From: an uncultured Ruminococcus sp.
GTDB lineage: Bacteria > Bacillota > Clostridia > Lachnospirales > Lachnospiraceae
Assembly (NCBI GenBank): GCA_900553885.1
Contig: USFD01000121.1
Location: 1 to 7,650 of the forward strand
Reading direction: 5' to 3'
Length of the DNA: 7,650 nt
Shown piece by piece: positions 6,658 to 7,650 of the stretch. The position numbers and the translations under genes are program-made. The notes under the pieces were generated by a model. It did no database searches. It was given only the letters and a program-made list of their open reading frames with translations, and was not told the DNA's origin. The number at the start of each line of letters is the position of its first letter. Positions within the stretch are counted from its first letter, which is position 1.

Positions 6658-6766
6658 GTTTAAGATTTCCCCCTGTCCAGGCCCTGAGTTCTCCCCGGCC
6701 CAAAACATACCATTTTTCTCCTGCAATTCGGCCAAATTTCGATATTTTTCCAGCGGTTTAAGATTT
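6658..6766. repeat. Two copies of an 11-bp direct repeat
   Basis: GTTTAAGATTT occurs at 6658-6668 and 6756-6766, with starts 98 bp apart. The right copy lies inside an imperfect inverted repeat (GGTTTAA-GATT-TTAAGCC, one mismatch, 6755-6772). Repeated AT-rich sites in a divergent promoter region next to an RHH gene could be operators; this is inference. Confidence 0.4.
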
Positions 6767-6836
6767 TAAGCCGTACATTTGCACTAAGATTAAATGACGA
6801 AAAAACGGCGCAGGCTATGCTTTGAAGCAGCAGGTG

Positions 6837-6844
6837 AAAGGAGG
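6837..6844 (+). promoter_or_regulatory. RBS that fixes the TTG start of the RHH gene
   Basis: AAAGGAGG, a near-perfect Shine-Dalgarno, ends 9 nt before TTG 6854 in the RHH frame. The in-frame ATG at 6794 has no such site, and the GTG at 6847 is too close and out of frame. Confidence 0.8.
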
Positions 6845-6853
6845 CAGTGCGCT

Positions 6854-7051
6854 TTGAACGTCAAAAAACATCTGAGTATTCGAATGGACGGGGAACTTCA
6901 CGATAAATTCCAGTACGTGGCGGCCTATGAGGGACGCTCCATGAGCGGTCAGGTCCTCTATCTGCTTCGGAAATGCGTTCAGGAGCATGAAAAGGAGTAT
7001 GGAAAGATCACCAAAGAGGATCTGGAGGACCCCTCTGTCCAGTCCACCTGA
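6854..7051 (+). CDS. Small ribbon-helix-helix (Arc-like) DNA-binding protein
   Basis: A 65-residue protein with the Arc/MetJ ribbon-helix-helix layout. The beta strand HLSIRMD (6-12) would enter the DNA major groove as a dimer. Helix A is GELHDKFQYVAAYEG (13-27). RSMSGQVLYLLRKCVQEHEKE (28-48) includes the conserved turn and helix B, followed by a charged tail. The TTG start is chosen because of the AAAGGAGG 9 nt upstream; starting at ATG 6794 would add 20 basic residues with no RBS. RHH proteins are repressors, often of their own gene or as antitoxins. No toxin gene follows before the terminator at 7085, so an antitoxin role is not supported. The divergent placement next to the thi operon does not prove that it controls it. 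Targets are unknown. Confidence 0.8.
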   Translation: MNVKKHLSIRMDGELHDKFQYVAAYEGRSMSGQVLYLLRKCVQEHEKEYGKITKEDLEDPSVQST

Positions 7052-7084
7052 CCTCCGCTCTCCTCCGGGGAGGGTGTTTTTAAG

Positions 7085-7126
7085 AAGCAAGGGTGCCCGC
7101 CCACGGGGCGGGCACCCTTGCTTTTT
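7085..7126 (+). terminator. Strong intrinsic terminator after the RHH gene
   Basis: An 18-bp perfect stem (7085-7102 with 7106-7123) with a 3-nt loop, GC-rich in the middle, ends in a TTTTT tract (7122-7126). A weaker CCTC/GAGG hairpin followed by GTGTTTTT lies just before (about 7065-7080). On the minus strand the T-tract is broken, so it is mainly a plus-strand terminator. Confidence 0.9.
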
Positions 7127-7250
7127 CCCCGGTCTCTGTGATTTTTCTCCGCTTTCACTTGCGTCTTTTTCCGATGCGTATTATCATGAGGGCATGATCC
7201 CCGGCTGCCGTGCCCCCGCGGCAGGCCGGACCGGAAAGGGCTGATGTTCC
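7127..7250 (+). other. comF upstream region
   Basis: No gene is seen. TATTAT at 7179-7184 could be a -10 box for comF, but no good -35 lies at the right distance. CTGCCG (7205-7210) and CGGCAG (7219-7224) form a 6-bp hairpin in the presumed 5' UTR, flanked by CCGG on both sides. GGAAAGGG (7233-7240) is the likely RBS. Confidence 0.4.
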
Positions 7251-7650
7251 GTGAAGATGGGCAGCGCGCTCCTCGACCTCCTGTTCCCGCCCCGCTGTCC
7301 CTTCTGCCGCCGGCTCCTGACGGAGCGGAACGCCCTGCTCTGCCCGGATTGTCAGCGGACGCTGCCTTGGCTGGAGGGGGACTCCGCCCGGCGCACGGGG
7401 GAATTTTTCGGGGTGTGCGTCTCTCCCCTGGCCTACCGGGGCCCGGTGCGGGAGGCCGTCCACCGCTACAAATTCTCCGGCAGCCGGAGCTATGCCCGCC
7501 CCTTCGGCCAGCTCATGGCCCAGTGCGTCCGGGACCAGCTGGACGGACGGTTCGACTGCGTGACCTGGGCCCCTCTCAGCGCCAGGCGCCTGCGGCAGCG
7601 GGGCTATGACCAGGCCCGCCTGCTGGCGGAGGAGGCCGCCCGGGTGCTGG
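7251..7650 (+). CDS. ComF family protein (phosphoribosyltransferase-like), 3' end missing
   Basis: The first 133 residues of a ComF/GntX-family protein, cut by the window edge; full members are about 220-240 residues. The N terminus has the four-cysteine zinc-finger motif CPFC (Cys16, Cys19) and CPDC (Cys31, Cys34). AYRGPVREAVHRYKFSG (61-77) is the typical link. WAPLSARRLRQRGYDQARLLA (in 106-126) is the strongly conserved ComF segment leading into the phosphoribosyltransferase domain, whose PRPP loop would lie beyond the edge. In Bacillus ComF is a cytosolic factor needed for DNA uptake in competence; in many Clostridia its role is untested. GTG 7251 is preferred (GGAAAGGG 10 nt upstream), but ATG 7257 in the same frame is possible. 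G or C fills almost every third codon position, unlike the thi genes. The true length cannot be seen. Confidence 0.9.
   Translation, partial: MKMGSALLDLLFPPRCPFCRRLLTERNALLCPDCQRTLPWLEGDSARRTGEFFGVCVSPLAYRGPVREAVHRYKFSGSRSYARPFGQLMAQCVRDQLDGRFDCVTWAPLSARRLRQRGYDQARLLAEEAARVL

Larger units (their letters stand above)
6612..6853. other. Divergent intergenic region between the thi operon and the RHH gene
   Basis: About 240 bp with no convincing coding region. It must hold the promoters for the minus-strand thi leader and the plus-strand RHH gene, but I find no clear -35/-10 pair on either strand. The minus strand has TGGTATGTT near 6703-6711, a possible poor extended -10. The stretch contains a direct repeat (GTTTAAGATTT) and an imperfect palindrome at 6755-6772. 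GC-rich segments on the minus strand (about 6667-6700) could fold as part of a leader RNA. Confidence 0.5.

Noticed and set aside
6487..6735. Minus-strand frame in the thiS leader (82 residues, TTG start, with an inner ATG after AGGAG) as a small protein or leader peptide
   Set aside because: It runs through the terminator hairpin and T-tract and overlaps the thiS RBS and start; the protein has no recognisable domain and no run of a regulatory amino acid. The inner SD-ATG pair is the only point in its favour.
7155..7463. Minus-strand frame opposite comF
   Set aside because: A product of the high GC content, which removes stop codons on the antisense strand; the comF frame carries the zinc-finger and PRTase-link motifs.
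1..7650. CRISPR array, tRNA, rRNA, insertion sequence or transposase
   Set aside because: No regularly spaced repeats, no cloverleaf or rRNA sequence, and no transposase-like reading frame were seen.

Overview
This window reads as chromosomal DNA of an anaerobic gut-type Clostridia. The left part (to about 6500) has the moderate GC, strong GGAGG ribosome-binding sites and gene content typical of Lachnospiraceae. The far right end (from about 7050, in the comF gene) is visibly much richer in G+C, especially at third codon positions, and looks more like an Oscillospiraceae-type genome. The assignment is an inference from composition and protein style, not from a search.

Layout on the minus strand, read from right to left: a leader with a strong attenuator-like hairpin (6544-6611); a five-gene thiazole-biosynthesis operon thiS-thiF-thiG-thiH-tenI (6490 down to 3027); a consensus promoter overlapped by a palindromic operator; a short YtrA-type GntR repressor gene (2916-2527); and, 2 bp further on, a DUF1648/DUF5808-like membrane protein gene split by a perfect 13-bp tandem duplication (2524-1093). 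A terminator follows, then a DegV-family fatty-acid-binding protein gene with its own extended -10 promoter (985-113) and a strong terminator. On the plus strand, diverging from the thi operon, are a small ribbon-helix-helix DNA-binding protein with a TTG start (6854-7051), a very strong terminator, and the beginning of a comF-type gene that runs off the right edge.

The thi genes work together. ThiF adenylates the C-terminal Gly of ThiS, which is then loaded with sulfur. ThiH, a radical SAM tyrosine lyase, supplies dehydroglycine. ThiG condenses this with deoxyxylulose phosphate and ThiS-thiocarboxylate. The last gene carries the signature of TenI, the thiazole tautomerase, rather than of ThiE. 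The window therefore covers only the thiazole branch; no thiC, thiD or true thiE is visible.

The most notable points are the 13-bp duplication that breaks the membrane protein (removing one copy restores a 472-residue frame), a thiS leader with two mutually exclusive hairpins but no recognisable TPP riboswitch, the TenI identity of the gene likely to be labelled thiE, and the compositional break near 6550-7250. I did not find an obvious new defence or mobile system.
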